From assembly GCA_002405835.1 (NCBI GenBank), contig DHMO01000003.1, positions 42,761 through 64,547 on the forward strand: 21,787 nt of DNA, in the 5' to 3' direction. Both the position numbers and the translations under genes were made by a program. Numbering within the stretch: position 1 is the first letter of the stretch; each line of letters starts with the position of its first letter. Below the pieces are notes generated by a model, which saw only the letters and a list, made by a program, of their open reading frames with translations, ran no database searches and had not been told where the DNA came from. Source of the stretch: Lentisphaeria bacterium UBA4640. Its GTDB lineage: Bacteria; Verrucomicrobiota; Lentisphaeria; Victivallales; UBA1829. This document shows, one piece after another, positions 15,086 to 21,787 of this stretch.

Positions 15086-15124
15086 GCCCGGTACCGACCC
15101 CTCTCGGTACCGGGCACCTTTTTT
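15086..15124 (+). terminator. strong rho-independent terminator without an annotated gene in front
   Basis: GCCCGGTACCGA (15086-15097) pairs perfectly with TCGGTACCGGGC (15104-15115) over a 6-nt loop, followed by ACC and six T (15119-15124). The importer operon already ends at 14701, so this hairpin should end another plus-strand transcript, perhaps a small RNA, or insulate the convergent efflux operon. Confidence 0.8.
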
Positions 15125-15146
15125 ATATGCAGCGCATCCCCGCATG

Positions 15147-15183
15147 AAAAAAGCCTCCGGAAGAACTTGCATCCTCCGGAGGC
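15147..15183 (-). terminator. terminator of the MarR-RND efflux operon
   Basis: On the minus strand, GCCTCCGGA (complement of 15175-15183) pairs with TCCGGAGGC (complement of 15153-15161) over a 13-nt loop and is followed by a T-run (plus-strand A 15147-15152). It lies 25 nt behind the pump gene stop at 15208. Confidence 0.88.
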
Positions 15184-15207
15184 TCCGTTTACGGGCACAG
15201 CCAAGCG

Positions 15208-18200
15208 TTACTTGAGCGAATCAGTTCCGTTCAGTTTCCGCTTGCTGATTTTTTCACAAATCGTCTGACTGATTACGTACAGTGCGGGAATGAACGCAAT
15301 ACCGATCAGGGTTGCGAGCAGCATTCCGGCAAACGTCGAAACACCGATTGCAGTACGGCTTCCCGAACCTGCGCCGGTCGCGATCACCATCGGGAACACG
15401 CCAATCAGGAACGACCAGGCGGTCATCTGCACAGCACGGAAACGGTGCTTTGCGCCGGCCTGAGCGGCATCGTAAATCGTGAGTCCGGCTTCGCGCTCCT
15501 GCTTCGAGAACTCGACCATCAGAATCGCGTTCTTCGCGGCAAGTCCGATCAGCATGATCATACCGAGCTGCGCGTAAATGTTCAGAGCAATACCCGCGAT
15601 CATCAGACCGATCACACCGCCGAGCGTGGCGAATGCAACCGAAACCATGACCGGGACGGGAACCGCCCAGCTTTCATACTGCGCAACCAGGAACAGATAG
15701 CCGAACACAAGCGCAAACGTCATAAGCACCAGCAGCTTGCCTTCGTTGCCGCGCTCCTGATAACTCATCTCCGTCCACGAAATCTTGTAGTCCTTCGAGA
15801 GCTTTGTATCGGCGAGCTGCTGAATCTTGCGCATCAGGTCGCCGCTGGTGTACCCCTGCTTCGCCTGCGCATTCACGCTTGCAGACATATACTGGTTGAA
15901 GCGCGTGATCTGACGCGGTCCGACGATGTACGAGACATCGGCGATCGCGCTCAGCGGAACCATCTTGCCGCTGTTGCTCTGCACAAGAATCTGGGTGATG
16001 TCGCCGAGCGTGGAACGCTCCGCGGCTTCAGACTGCATCTTCACCTTGTAAGTTTTGCCGAACAGGTTGAAGTCGTTGATATAGATCGACGCCAGCTTTG
16101 CCTGAAGTGTGGTGAACACGCGGCTGACAGGGACGTTCATCGCTTCAGCTTTCACACGGTCGAGGTTCAGATAGAGCTGCGGGGTTCCGGCGTTGTAACC
16201 GCTGAACGCATAGAGCGTTTCCGGCTGCCTGTTCAGTTCGCCGAGGAAGCTCCACAGCGTATCGGCCAGCTCCGTCGGAGTCTGATTGCCGGTCGCCTGA
16301 AGCATGAACGAAACACCACCGGTCGCGCCGAGTCCCATGATCGCGGGCGGCGTGAAGACGTTGATTTTCGCCGAAGGAATCCGGGAAAGACGCTGACGCA
16401 TGACGTTCGTCATGTAATCAAGCTGGAGATCCGGCGTTTTACGTTTGCTCCAGTCATCGAACACGACAATGACCAGACCGACGTTTTCGCCGTTGCCGCC
16501 GATGAAGCTGAATCCGCTGACGGTGATCACATCCTTGACGCCTTTGATGTCCTTGACGGTCTTGTAGGTTTCATCCAGAACGGCATTGGTTCTGGCGAGC
16601 GTTGCGCCCGGAGGCAGTTCAATGTCGCAGAACGCGGCGCCCTTGTCTTCGTGCGGAAGGAATTCGCCGGGGATGCGGTTGAAAAGCCAGTAGTTCGCAG
16701 CCAGAACGCCGAGCATCAGAATGACCGTGATGATCATTTTGCGCGCAAGGAATCCGGAGAACTTCAGATAGCCGTTACGCGTCCAGTCGAGTCCGGTGTT
16801 GAACCAGCGGAAAACGCGCGGCTTGTTCGGATTGTACGGACGCAGCAGCATGCCGCAGAGAGCCGGGCTCAGAGTCAGAGCGTTGACTGTCGAGAGACAG
16901 AGCGCAATACACATCGTTACGGAGAACTGAATGTAAATCGTTCCGACCATACCGCCGTAGAACGCCACAGGAGCATAGATGGCGACGATAACCAGGGTTG
17001 TCGCGATGACAGCGCCCGTAATCTGGTGCATGCTCTTGGATGCGGCCTCTTTCGGCGGGAGCTTTTCCTCTTCAATAATGCGCATACAGTTTTCCACCAC
17101 AACGATCGCGTCGTCCACCAGTGAACCGATCACCAGAATCAGCGCGAACATCGTCAGGACGTTCATCGAGAATCCGAGCGGCACGAGGAAGATGAATGTA
17201 CCGATCAGGGAAACCGGGATTGCGGCGGACGGAATCAGCGTTGCGCGCCAGTCCTGCAGGAAGATGTAGGTAATGGCAACCACGAGCAGGAAGGTGATGA
17301 TCAGCGTTTCAATAATCTCCTTCATCGTGGTGCGGATGTATTCGGTCGGGTCGTAGCCCATGACATAGCTCACCCCCTTCGGGAAGCGCTGGGAGAGCTC
17401 TTTCAGCTTGGCGTTCGCTTCGGCGACGACGTTGTTTGCGTTCGCATCGTCGTTACGGTAGATCGCCAGAGCGATGGAGGGCTTGCCGTTGAACATACTG
17501 TTGTCGGAATAATTCTCCGAACCGAGTTCAATGCGGGCGACGTCCGCCAGACGCGTCACGACGCCGTTTTCCCCGACCTTGACGATGATGTCCTCGAACT
17601 CCTGCGGAGTTTTCAGACGGCCGAGAGCGTTGACTTTCAGCTGAATGTACTCATTGCTGTTTTCCGCACCGACCGTTCCGGCAGCAGCCTGGATGTTCTG
17701 ATCCTCAATCGCGGCGGAAATGTCCGCAGGCTTGATGTTGAGCGCGGACATGCGGAGCGGATCAAGCCAGATGCGCATGCTGTAGGAACGTTCACCGAAA
17801 ATCTGACACGAGGAGATGCCGTCGATACGCGCGAGTTCGTCGCGGACGTTGATTTTGATGTAATTGCTGAGCTCAAGCAGATTCAGTTCGGAACCGTCCG
17901 TCGTGAACGCGTACATGCCGAGAATATCGGTGGAACGCTTGATGGTCTGCACGCCGAGCGCCTTGACTTCGGCGGGGAGCGTGGGCTCCGCGCGCTGCAC
18001 GGCGTTCTGGACGTTGACCTGTGCAATATCGGTATCGGTTCCGGATTTGAAGGTAATCGAAAGCTGATAATTGCCGCTGTTGTCCGATGTCGAGCTGAAG
18101 TAGATCATATCTTCGATACCGTTGATTTCCGATTCGATAACGGAAGCGACGGTATCCGCGATAACTTCAGCGCTGGCGCCCGGGTAGGAGGCTGTGACCA

Positions 18201-18333
18201 TAATCTGCGGCGGTGCGATTTCCGGATATTCCGCAACAGGAACGTTCGTAATGCACATCGCGCCCAGAAGCATGGTGACGAGCGCAATCACGATCGCCAG
18301 CTTGGGTCTGTCAATAAAGATTTGTGAAAGCAT
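15208..18333 (-). CDS. RND multidrug efflux pump, HAE1 (AcrB-like) subunit
   Basis: This 1041-residue inner-membrane proton-driven exporter is close to the usual length of 1030-1050. It opens with FIDRPKLAIVIALVTMLLGA (first membrane helix) and has two periplasmic loops and twelve expected helices. The proton relay is intact: Asp407-Asp408 in LVIGSLVDDAIVVVEN and a lysine at 934 in LIGLAAKNAILMVEF. The family motif GASAEVIADTV (52-62) is present. A ribosome site GTGAGG stands 7 nt before ATG 18333, and the membrane fusion protein gene ends 9 nt upstream. No TolC-like outer-membrane gene is in the window, so the complex must borrow one. Substrates are likely lipophilic drugs or bile-like compounds by family, not provable here. 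Confidence 0.95.
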   Translation of the reverse strand: MLSQIFIDRPKLAIVIALVTMLLGAMCITNVPVAEYPEIAPPQIMVTASYPGASAEVIADTVASVIESEINGIEDMIYFSSTSDNSGNYQLSITFKSGTDTDIAQVNVQNAVQRAEPTLPAEVKALGVQTIKRSTDILGMYAFTTDGSELNLLELSNYIKINVRDELARIDGISSCQIFGERSYSMRIWLDPLRMSALNIKPADISAAIEDQNIQAAAGTVGAENSNEYIQLKVNALGRLKTPQEFEDIIVKVGENGVVTRLADVARIELGSENYSDNSMFNGKPSIALAIYRNDDANANNVVAEANAKLKELSQRFPKGVSYVMGYDPTEYIRTTMKEIIETLIITFLLVVAITYIFLQDWRATLIPSAAIPVSLIGTFIFLVPLGFSMNVLTMFALILVIGSLVDDAIVVVENCMRIIEEEKLPPKEAASKSMHQITGAVIATTLVIVAIYAPVAFYGGMVGTIYIQFSVTMCIALCLSTVNALTLSPALCGMLLRPYNPNKPRVFRWFNTGLDWTRNGYLKFSGFLARKMIITVILMLGVLAANYWLFNRIPGEFLPHEDKGAAFCDIELPPGATLARTNAVLDETYKTVKDIKGVKDVITVSGFSFIGGNGENVGLVIVVFDDWSKRKTPDLQLDYMTNVMRQRLSRIPSAKINVFTPPAIMGLGATGGVSFMLQATGNQTPTELADTLWSFLGELNRQPETLYAFSGYNAGTPQLYLNLDRVKAEAMNVPVSRVFTTLQAKLASIYINDFNLFGKTYKVKMQSEAAERSTLGDITQILVQSNSGKMVPLSAIADVSYIVGPRQITRFNQYMSASVNAQAKQGYTSGDLMRKIQQLADTKLSKDYKISWTEMSYQERGNEGKLLVLMTFALVFGYLFLVAQYESWAVPVPVMVSVAFATLGGVIGLMIAGIALNIYAQLGMIMLIGLAAKNAILMVEFSKQEREAGLTIYDAAQAGAKHRFRAVQMTAWSFLIGVFPMVIATGAGSGSRTAIGVSTFAGMLLATLIGIAFIPALYVISQTICEKISKRKLNGTDSLK

Positions 18334-18342
18334 GATTCAACC

Positions 18343-19440
18343 TCACTTCGCGGGAAGCGGCTCCACCGTGCTGCCCGGACGCGCCTTGTGCGTGCCGTCC
18401 ACGACAACCGTGTCGCCGACCTTGATTCCCTTTTCAATCACCTGCATGTTGTTGATGACAGGACCGAGAACAACCGGGCGCGCTTCAATCTTGTTTCCAG
18501 CACCGATCACATACACCAGGCTGCCCTGGGCTGTCGTGATCACAGCGGAAAGTTTCACCGCCGGCATCGGCTTGTTCAGCTCGCTCGAAAGAAGAACCGT
18601 CGCATAACCGCCCGGAACCAGCATCCGGTCCGGATTCTCGAATTCCGCCCACATCGTCAGAGAACCGGTCTCCGAATCAACCTTGTTGTCGGTCAGGACT
18701 ACTTTGCCGCTCTTCGCGTAGATGCGTCCGTCGGGAAGCTGAATGCGGACAAGCGCGTTTTTGCGGAGTGAGGGGATCGTTCCGAAATTTTTCAGGAAAT
18801 CGCGTTCGCTGATGGCGAAACGCGTGTAGATCGGGGTGACCTGAACGATATCCGCAAGCGCCTTGCTGGAGGGAGTGACGTAGTTGCCGACCGTATAAGT
18901 CGCCTTGCTGATGATGCCGGTGATCGGAGCGTAAATCTTCGTATAGCTCAGGGAGTTGTTGGCGTCGAGCACCTGTGCTTCCGCCTGGGAGAGCTTTGCC
19001 TCGGTGGTTTTCAGCAGACGCTTCGCCTCTTCGTAGACCGCCTGGGAAACCGCTTTTTTGTTGTAGAGGTTTTCCTGACGGGCAAAGTCGGATTTTGCGT
19101 AATCGAGTTCCGCGCGGATCTGGTTCAGCGTCGCTTCGGCGGAACGAGCCTGCGCGCGGTAGGTGGTGTCCTCGATGACGAAAAGCAGATCGCCCTTCTT
19201 CACAAGTTCGCCCTCTTTGAATTTGATTTCATAGATGACGCCGGAAATACGCGCCTGGAGCGAAACGCTCTGAATCGCTTCGATGTGACCGACGTACTTC
19301 CGCACTTCGGTGTCTTTCAGGAGAGTCGCTTTTTCCACTGCGACGGTCGGAGTCGGCGCTCCCTGCTGGGCGCAGAGCGGAGCGGAAATCGTTCCGAGGA
19401 CCGCGAGAGTCATAAGCAGACGGTTCATTTTGTACGACAT
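18343..19440 (-). CDS. RND efflux periplasmic adaptor (membrane fusion protein)
   Basis: This 365-residue AcrA-like adaptor links the inner-membrane pump to an outer-membrane channel. Residues 1-24 form a Sec signal (MNRLLMTLAVLG..APLCA); the Cys at 23 is not in a proper lipobox, so it is probably not a lipoprotein. Next come the barrel-sandwich half-motif GHIEAIQSVSLQARISGVIYEI..EGELVKKGDLLFVIE, an alpha-helical hairpin (about 95-160, RSAEATLNQIRAELDYAKSDFARQ), the returning lipoyl half APITGIISKATYTVGNYV, a beta-barrel and a membrane-proximal domain ending GDTVVVDGTHKARPG. The start at 19440 is served by AAAGGA overlapping the end of the MarR gene, 2 nt upstream. Confidence 0.95.
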   Translation of the reverse strand: MSYKMNRLLMTLAVLGTISAPLCAQQGAPTPTVAVEKATLLKDTEVRKYVGHIEAIQSVSLQARISGVIYEIKFKEGELVKKGDLLFVIEDTTYRAQARSAEATLNQIRAELDYAKSDFARQENLYNKKAVSQAVYEEAKRLLKTTEAKLSQAEAQVLDANNSLSYTKIYAPITGIISKATYTVGNYVTPSSKALADIVQVTPIYTRFAISERDFLKNFGTIPSLRKNALVRIQLPDGRIYAKSGKVVLTDNKVDSETGSLTMWAEFENPDRMLVPGGYATVLLSSELNKPMPAVKLSAVITTAQGSLVYVIGAGNKIEARPVVLGPVINNMQVIEKGIKVGDTVVVDGTHKARPGSTVEPLPAK

Positions 19441-19442
19441 AA

Positions 19443-19907
19443 TCAGTTCTGTCCTTTCTGATAACTGTTCAAAATTTTATCCAGTAAACGTTCCCACTCG
19501 CTCAGCTCCTCCGCGGAGAGAACGCTGAGCATTTTGCGGTACGTGTTTTCGATTTCTTTGGAAGCTGTGCGGTGCATTGCCGTGACATTGTCCAGGAAGC
19601 GGATGCAGACCGCGCGCCGGTCCGATTCGCTGCGGGTTCTCGAAATAACGCCTTTTTTCACCAGCTCCTCCACCAGTTCCGACGCAGCACCCGGCGTCAC
19701 CTCCAGTTCGGCGGAAAGCTGTTTGAGCGTCACGCCTTCCGGCTGTTTTTCCAGCAGACGGATCAGCGCGATGCAGACACGGCTCTGACTGAAAGTCAGA
19801 TTGCCGTAAAGTTTGTTGTGCGACTGCGCCTGTTTCCGCGCCGCGGCAAGTTCAAGAAGCTCGCCCAGCCGGAAAACAGATTTCCAGGATTGCAGTTCTT
19901 CGCCCAT
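19443..19907 (-). CDS. MarR-family transcriptional regulator of the efflux operon
   Basis: This 154-residue protein has the MarR winged helix-turn-helix: FSQSRVCIALIRLLEK, then VTLKQLSAELEVTPGAASELVEELVKKGVISR (59-90) and the wing SESDRRAVCIRF with the family's DRR. Flanking helices at both ends form the dimer interface. The start at 19907 is backed by AGAGG 8 nt upstream. It is the first gene of a three-gene efflux operon with spacings of 2 and 9 nt, and is expected to repress that operon until a small lipophilic ligand binds. A perfect inverted repeat overlapping the promoter is a fitting operator. Confidence 0.93.
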   Translation of the reverse strand: MGEELQSWKSVFRLGELLELAAARKQAQSHNKLYGNLTFSQSRVCIALIRLLEKQPEGVTLKQLSAELEVTPGAASELVEELVKKGVISRTRSESDRRAVCIRFLDNVTAMHRTASKEIENTYRKMLSVLSAEELSEWERLLDKILNSYQKGQN

Positions 19908-19926
19908 ACATTATTCCTCTTTGAAT

Positions 19927-19969
19927 TATTAACAGCCCTTTAATATAACAACTTTTTGAAAAAATACAA
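19927..19969 (-). promoter_or_regulatory. efflux operon promoter with candidate MarR operator
   Basis: On the minus strand, TTGTAT (19964-19969), a 16-nt spacer and TATATT (19942-19947) form the promoter. The inverted repeat TATTAA (19927-19932), 7 nt, TTAATA (19940-19945) covers the -10 box and the likely transcription start, which is where a MarR-type repressor would block the polymerase. Confidence 0.55.
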
Positions 19970-20051
19970 GCGGAAAAACAAAAAATTAAGCAGACTAAAC
20001 AGTTCTGAAAAAGCGCTCTTTCTCCTTGTTGAAAAATCAGAAATCTTTCGT

Positions 20052-20080
20052 TTGAAAAATCCCCTCCGGCGTGCTATAGT
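20052..20080 (+). promoter_or_regulatory. promoter of the PHP-PstS-like-bioD operon
   Basis: TTGAAA (20052-20057), a 17-nt spacer and TATAGT (20075-20080) lie 23 nt before ATG 20104. Both boxes are close to sigma-70 consensus with ideal spacing. Confidence 0.65.
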
Positions 20081-20103
20081 TTATGACTCAAAGGAATGGA
20101 TTT

Positions 20104-20961
20104 ATGCTGAATCTGATAGATTTACACACACACAGCCGCGCATCGGACGGCTCCGATACTCCTGCGCGGATCGTTCAATACGCTTGCGAAAAAGGCCTGA
20201 AGGGAATCGCTCTCACCGACCACGACACAGTCTCCGGACTGCCCGAATTTATGGAGGAGACAAAGAAATGCGGCATCATCGGCGTGCCCGGCGTGGAAAT
20301 CTCAACCCGCCTCTTCGCAAAAGAACTCCACATCGTCGGACTCTTCATCAATCCGGAAACGCCGGAACTCTCCGAACTGCTGGAACGGATGCGCGCCGGG
20401 CGAGAAAAACGCAACCGGGAAATCATCCACAAACTCAATGTTCTCGGATACGAAATCACCTACGATGAACTCCTCCAGGTCGCCGGCGGCGAAAGCGTGG
20501 GACGTCCGCACATCGGCGCGGTTCTCCTCCGCAAAGGATATTTCAAGACCATGCACGAGGTCTTCGTGCAGTGTCTCAAGCGCGGCTGCCGCGCATACGT
20601 TCCGCGCGAACTGCCGGACTCCGCCGAGGCTGTGAAAGTCATTCATGCGGCCGGCGGACTTGCGATCTGGGCGCATCCCGTCAGCGGTCAGGCGGGCGAA
20701 CGCGGGTACGCAAAAAAAATGCTCCGCAAACTCATGGATTTCGGTATCGACGGAGTCGAAACAAACTACTCCATGTTCTCCGAACACCAGACGCAGATGA
20801 TGCACGAAATTGCTGAAGCAGCCGGGGTGCTCAAATCCGGCGGAAGCGACTACCACGGCGTCAATCAGCCGGGAATCGACCTCGGAACCGGAAGCGGCTC
20901 CCTTGCCGTCCCGTTTGAATTTCTCGAACGGATGATGGAGGCGCGCCAATGCGCACGCTGA
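20104..20961 (+). CDS. PHP-domain phosphoesterase (YciV/RNase AM type)
   Basis: This 285-residue metal-dependent phosphoesterase shows the PHP motifs in order: LIDLHTHSRASDGSDTP (His8, His10, Asp15), IALTDHDTVSG (His40, Asp41), GVEIST (Glu65), LHIVGLF (His76), IWAHPVSGQ and the closing GGSDYHG. This is the cytoplasmic family that includes 3',5'-nucleoside bisphosphate phosphatase/5'-3' exoribonuclease, which releases phosphate from pAp or trims RNA 5' ends; which activity holds here is not decided. The start at 20104 has AAAGGA 8 nt upstream; the frame is open to 20083, but that ATG overlaps the -10 region and has no ribosome site. It overlaps the next gene by 13 nt. Confidence 0.9.
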   Translation: MLNLIDLHTHSRASDGSDTPARIVQYACEKGLKGIALTDHDTVSGLPEFMEETKKCGIIGVPGVEISTRLFAKELHIVGLFINPETPELSELLERMRAGREKRNREIIHKLNVLGYEITYDELLQVAGGESVGRPHIGAVLLRKGYFKTMHEVFVQCLKRGCRAYVPRELPDSAEAVKVIHAAGGLAIWAHPVSGQAGERGYAKKMLRKLMDFGIDGVETNYSMFSEHQTQMMHEIAEAAGVLKSGGSDYHGVNQPGIDLGTGSGSLAVPFEFLERMMEARQCAR

Positions 20962-21704
20962 TCCTTGCGCTCGCGGTTCTGGCGTTTTCCGTTTCCGCCG
21001 ATTCGCTGACACTTCCGAAACTCCGCATTCTCGCCGAGGGCGGGCTTGCCGAAACGGTGCGTCCCTTTCTCCGCGAACTCGCGCAGACCATGCCGGAGTT
21101 CCAGACGGTTCTCGCTTCCGACCCGGACGCGCTGGATGCAAAACCTCTGCTCGCCCTCTCCCCGCGCAGGCTTGACGGTGCGGAGGCGCTGCCGTTTGCG
21201 CTGAAAGGCGCCGTGATCGCGGTCAACTCAAAAAACAGCTTTCGCGACATTTCCTCCAAAGACGTCATGAAACTGATGCAGAACGCCTGCCCGGAATGGC
21301 AGGGAACCGGAGTGCCGGTCCGCAACATTATTCACGTTTCCGGCGCGCTGAAGGCGAAAGGCGGAGCCCGGAAAGCGAAAACCCACTTCATCGAAGCCGG
21401 CAGTTCCGAAGCCGCGCTCGAACTGCTGCGGAGCGATGTGACGGCGGCGGCAATCCTCCCCCTCACCTTCCTCGTGCGGGAAGAAGAGCTTCCGCCGGGA
21501 ATCCGTCTGCTCACGGTCGACGGAACCGCGCCGGATTTTGAATCGGTCATGAACGGGAAATACCCGCTCGCAAAACGCTATTGTCTTTCCCTCGATCCCG
21601 CCGCTCCGGAAGCGGTGCGGAAACTTGCGGACCGGCTCGGAAAGCTCGGATTCCACGAACTGAAACCATACGGATTCATACCTCTCAGAAAGGACGGAAA
21701 ATAA
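20949..21704 (+). CDS. exported PstS-like substrate-binding protein
   Basis: This 251-residue protein starts with a short Sec signal (MRTLILALAVLAFSVSA, cleavage near 17-18). The mature part matches the periplasmic phosphate-binding PstS type: ALKGAVIAVNSKNSFRDISSKDVMKLM followed by a TGVPVRNIIHVSG segment and the C-terminal YPLAKRYCLSLDP pattern. It is shorter than typical PstS and no pstCAB genes lie beside it, so it may bind another anion or act as a sensor. GGAGG with 5-nt spacing, inside the end of the PHP gene, sets the start. It lies between a phosphate-releasing enzyme and bioD, all co-directional and 1 nt or less apart. Confidence 0.78.
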   Translation: MRTLILALAVLAFSVSADSLTLPKLRILAEGGLAETVRPFLRELAQTMPEFQTVLASDPDALDAKPLLALSPRRLDGAEALPFALKGAVIAVNSKNSFRDISSKDVMKLMQNACPEWQGTGVPVRNIIHVSGALKAKGGARKAKTHFIEAGSSEAALELLRSDVTAAAILPLTFLVREEELPPGIRLLTVDGTAPDFESVMNGKYPLAKRYCLSLDPAAPEAVRKLADRLGKLGFHELKPYGFIPLRKDGK

Positions 21705-21705
21705 G

Positions 21706-21787
21706 ATGAGTCAGACCTTTTTTGTAACCGGAACAGGAACGGATATCGGCAAAACCTACGTCACCTCGCTCCTGGCAAAGTACACCC
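21706..21787 (+). CDS. bioD: dethiobiotin synthetase, N-terminal part (runs off window)
   Basis: The 27 visible residues start MSQTFFVTGTGTDIGKTYV, the canonical BioD beginning with its P-loop GTGTDIGKT (9-17). The enzyme closes the ureido ring of dethiobiotin from 7,8-diaminononanoate, CO2 and ATP in biotin synthesis. The ATG at 21706 lies 1 nt after the preceding stop, with AAAGGACGG upstream. The gene is cut by the window edge. Confidence 0.9.
   Translation, partial: MSQTFFVTGTGTDIGKTYVTSLLAKYT

Noticed and set aside
14728..15147. 139-codon plus-strand ORF between the two operons
   Set aside because: No ribosome site, unusual Cys/Tyr-rich translation, and its end runs through the terminator stem at 15086-15115.
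15445..17124. 559-codon plus-strand open frame
   Set aside because: It is antisense to the RND pump, whose motifs are intact; the translation is Asp/His/Arg-rich and unlike a real protein.
1..21787. CRISPR arrays, tRNA or rRNA genes, insertion sequences, attachment sites
   Set aside because: I saw no regularly spaced repeats, cloverleaf-type sequence, rRNA signature, transposase or integrase in the window.

Overview
The window is about 21.8 kb of a Gram-negative-type chromosome. RND efflux genes, exported proteins with Sec signals and many Shine-Dalgarno sites of the AAGGAGG type support this. A sialate O-acetylesterase, LacI and DeoR regulators, and a binding-protein sugar importer with no ATPase gene beside it would fit a carbohydrate-degrading gut bacterium. 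A PVC-group organism such as a Lentisphaerota (Victivallis-like) is my guess from this gene mix; no marker gene proves it.

Layout. 1-418: the end of an unknown gene and a 111-residue unknown protein, closed by a two-way terminator. 509-6260, minus strand, read right to left: glgC (ADP-glucose synthesis), a low-GC pair of overlapping genes (a 133-residue protein and a 421-residue protein whose C-terminus resembles ImmA/IrrE proteins but lacks the HExxH zinc site), an HD-domain phosphohydrolase, then a sialate O-acetylesterase with its own promoter. 6443-7399: a LacI regulator divergent from glgC, with a palindrome inside its promoter. 7423-10011: a DeoR regulator divergent from a glycerophosphodiester phosphodiesterase and an EamA-type transporter, forming a likely scavenging module.

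10133-14701 is an ABC importer operon. It has a near-consensus promoter, a structured 5' leader of about 110 nt, an 8-codon leader ORF whose AGG-AGG codons are also the Shine-Dalgarno of the next gene, an exported TPR-like protein, a membrane-anchored solute-binding protein, two permeases and a strong terminator. 14702-15085 holds no convincing gene but ends in a 12-bp-stem terminator, so a small RNA is possible. 15147-19969, minus strand: a MarR regulator, a membrane fusion protein and an RND pump form one efflux operon with a likely MarR operator over its promoter. 20052-21787: a PHP phosphoesterase, an overlapping exported PstS-like protein, and the start of bioD.

The best candidates for something undescribed are the low-GC pair at 3203-4866 and the structured leader with overlapping leader ORF at 10195-10353.
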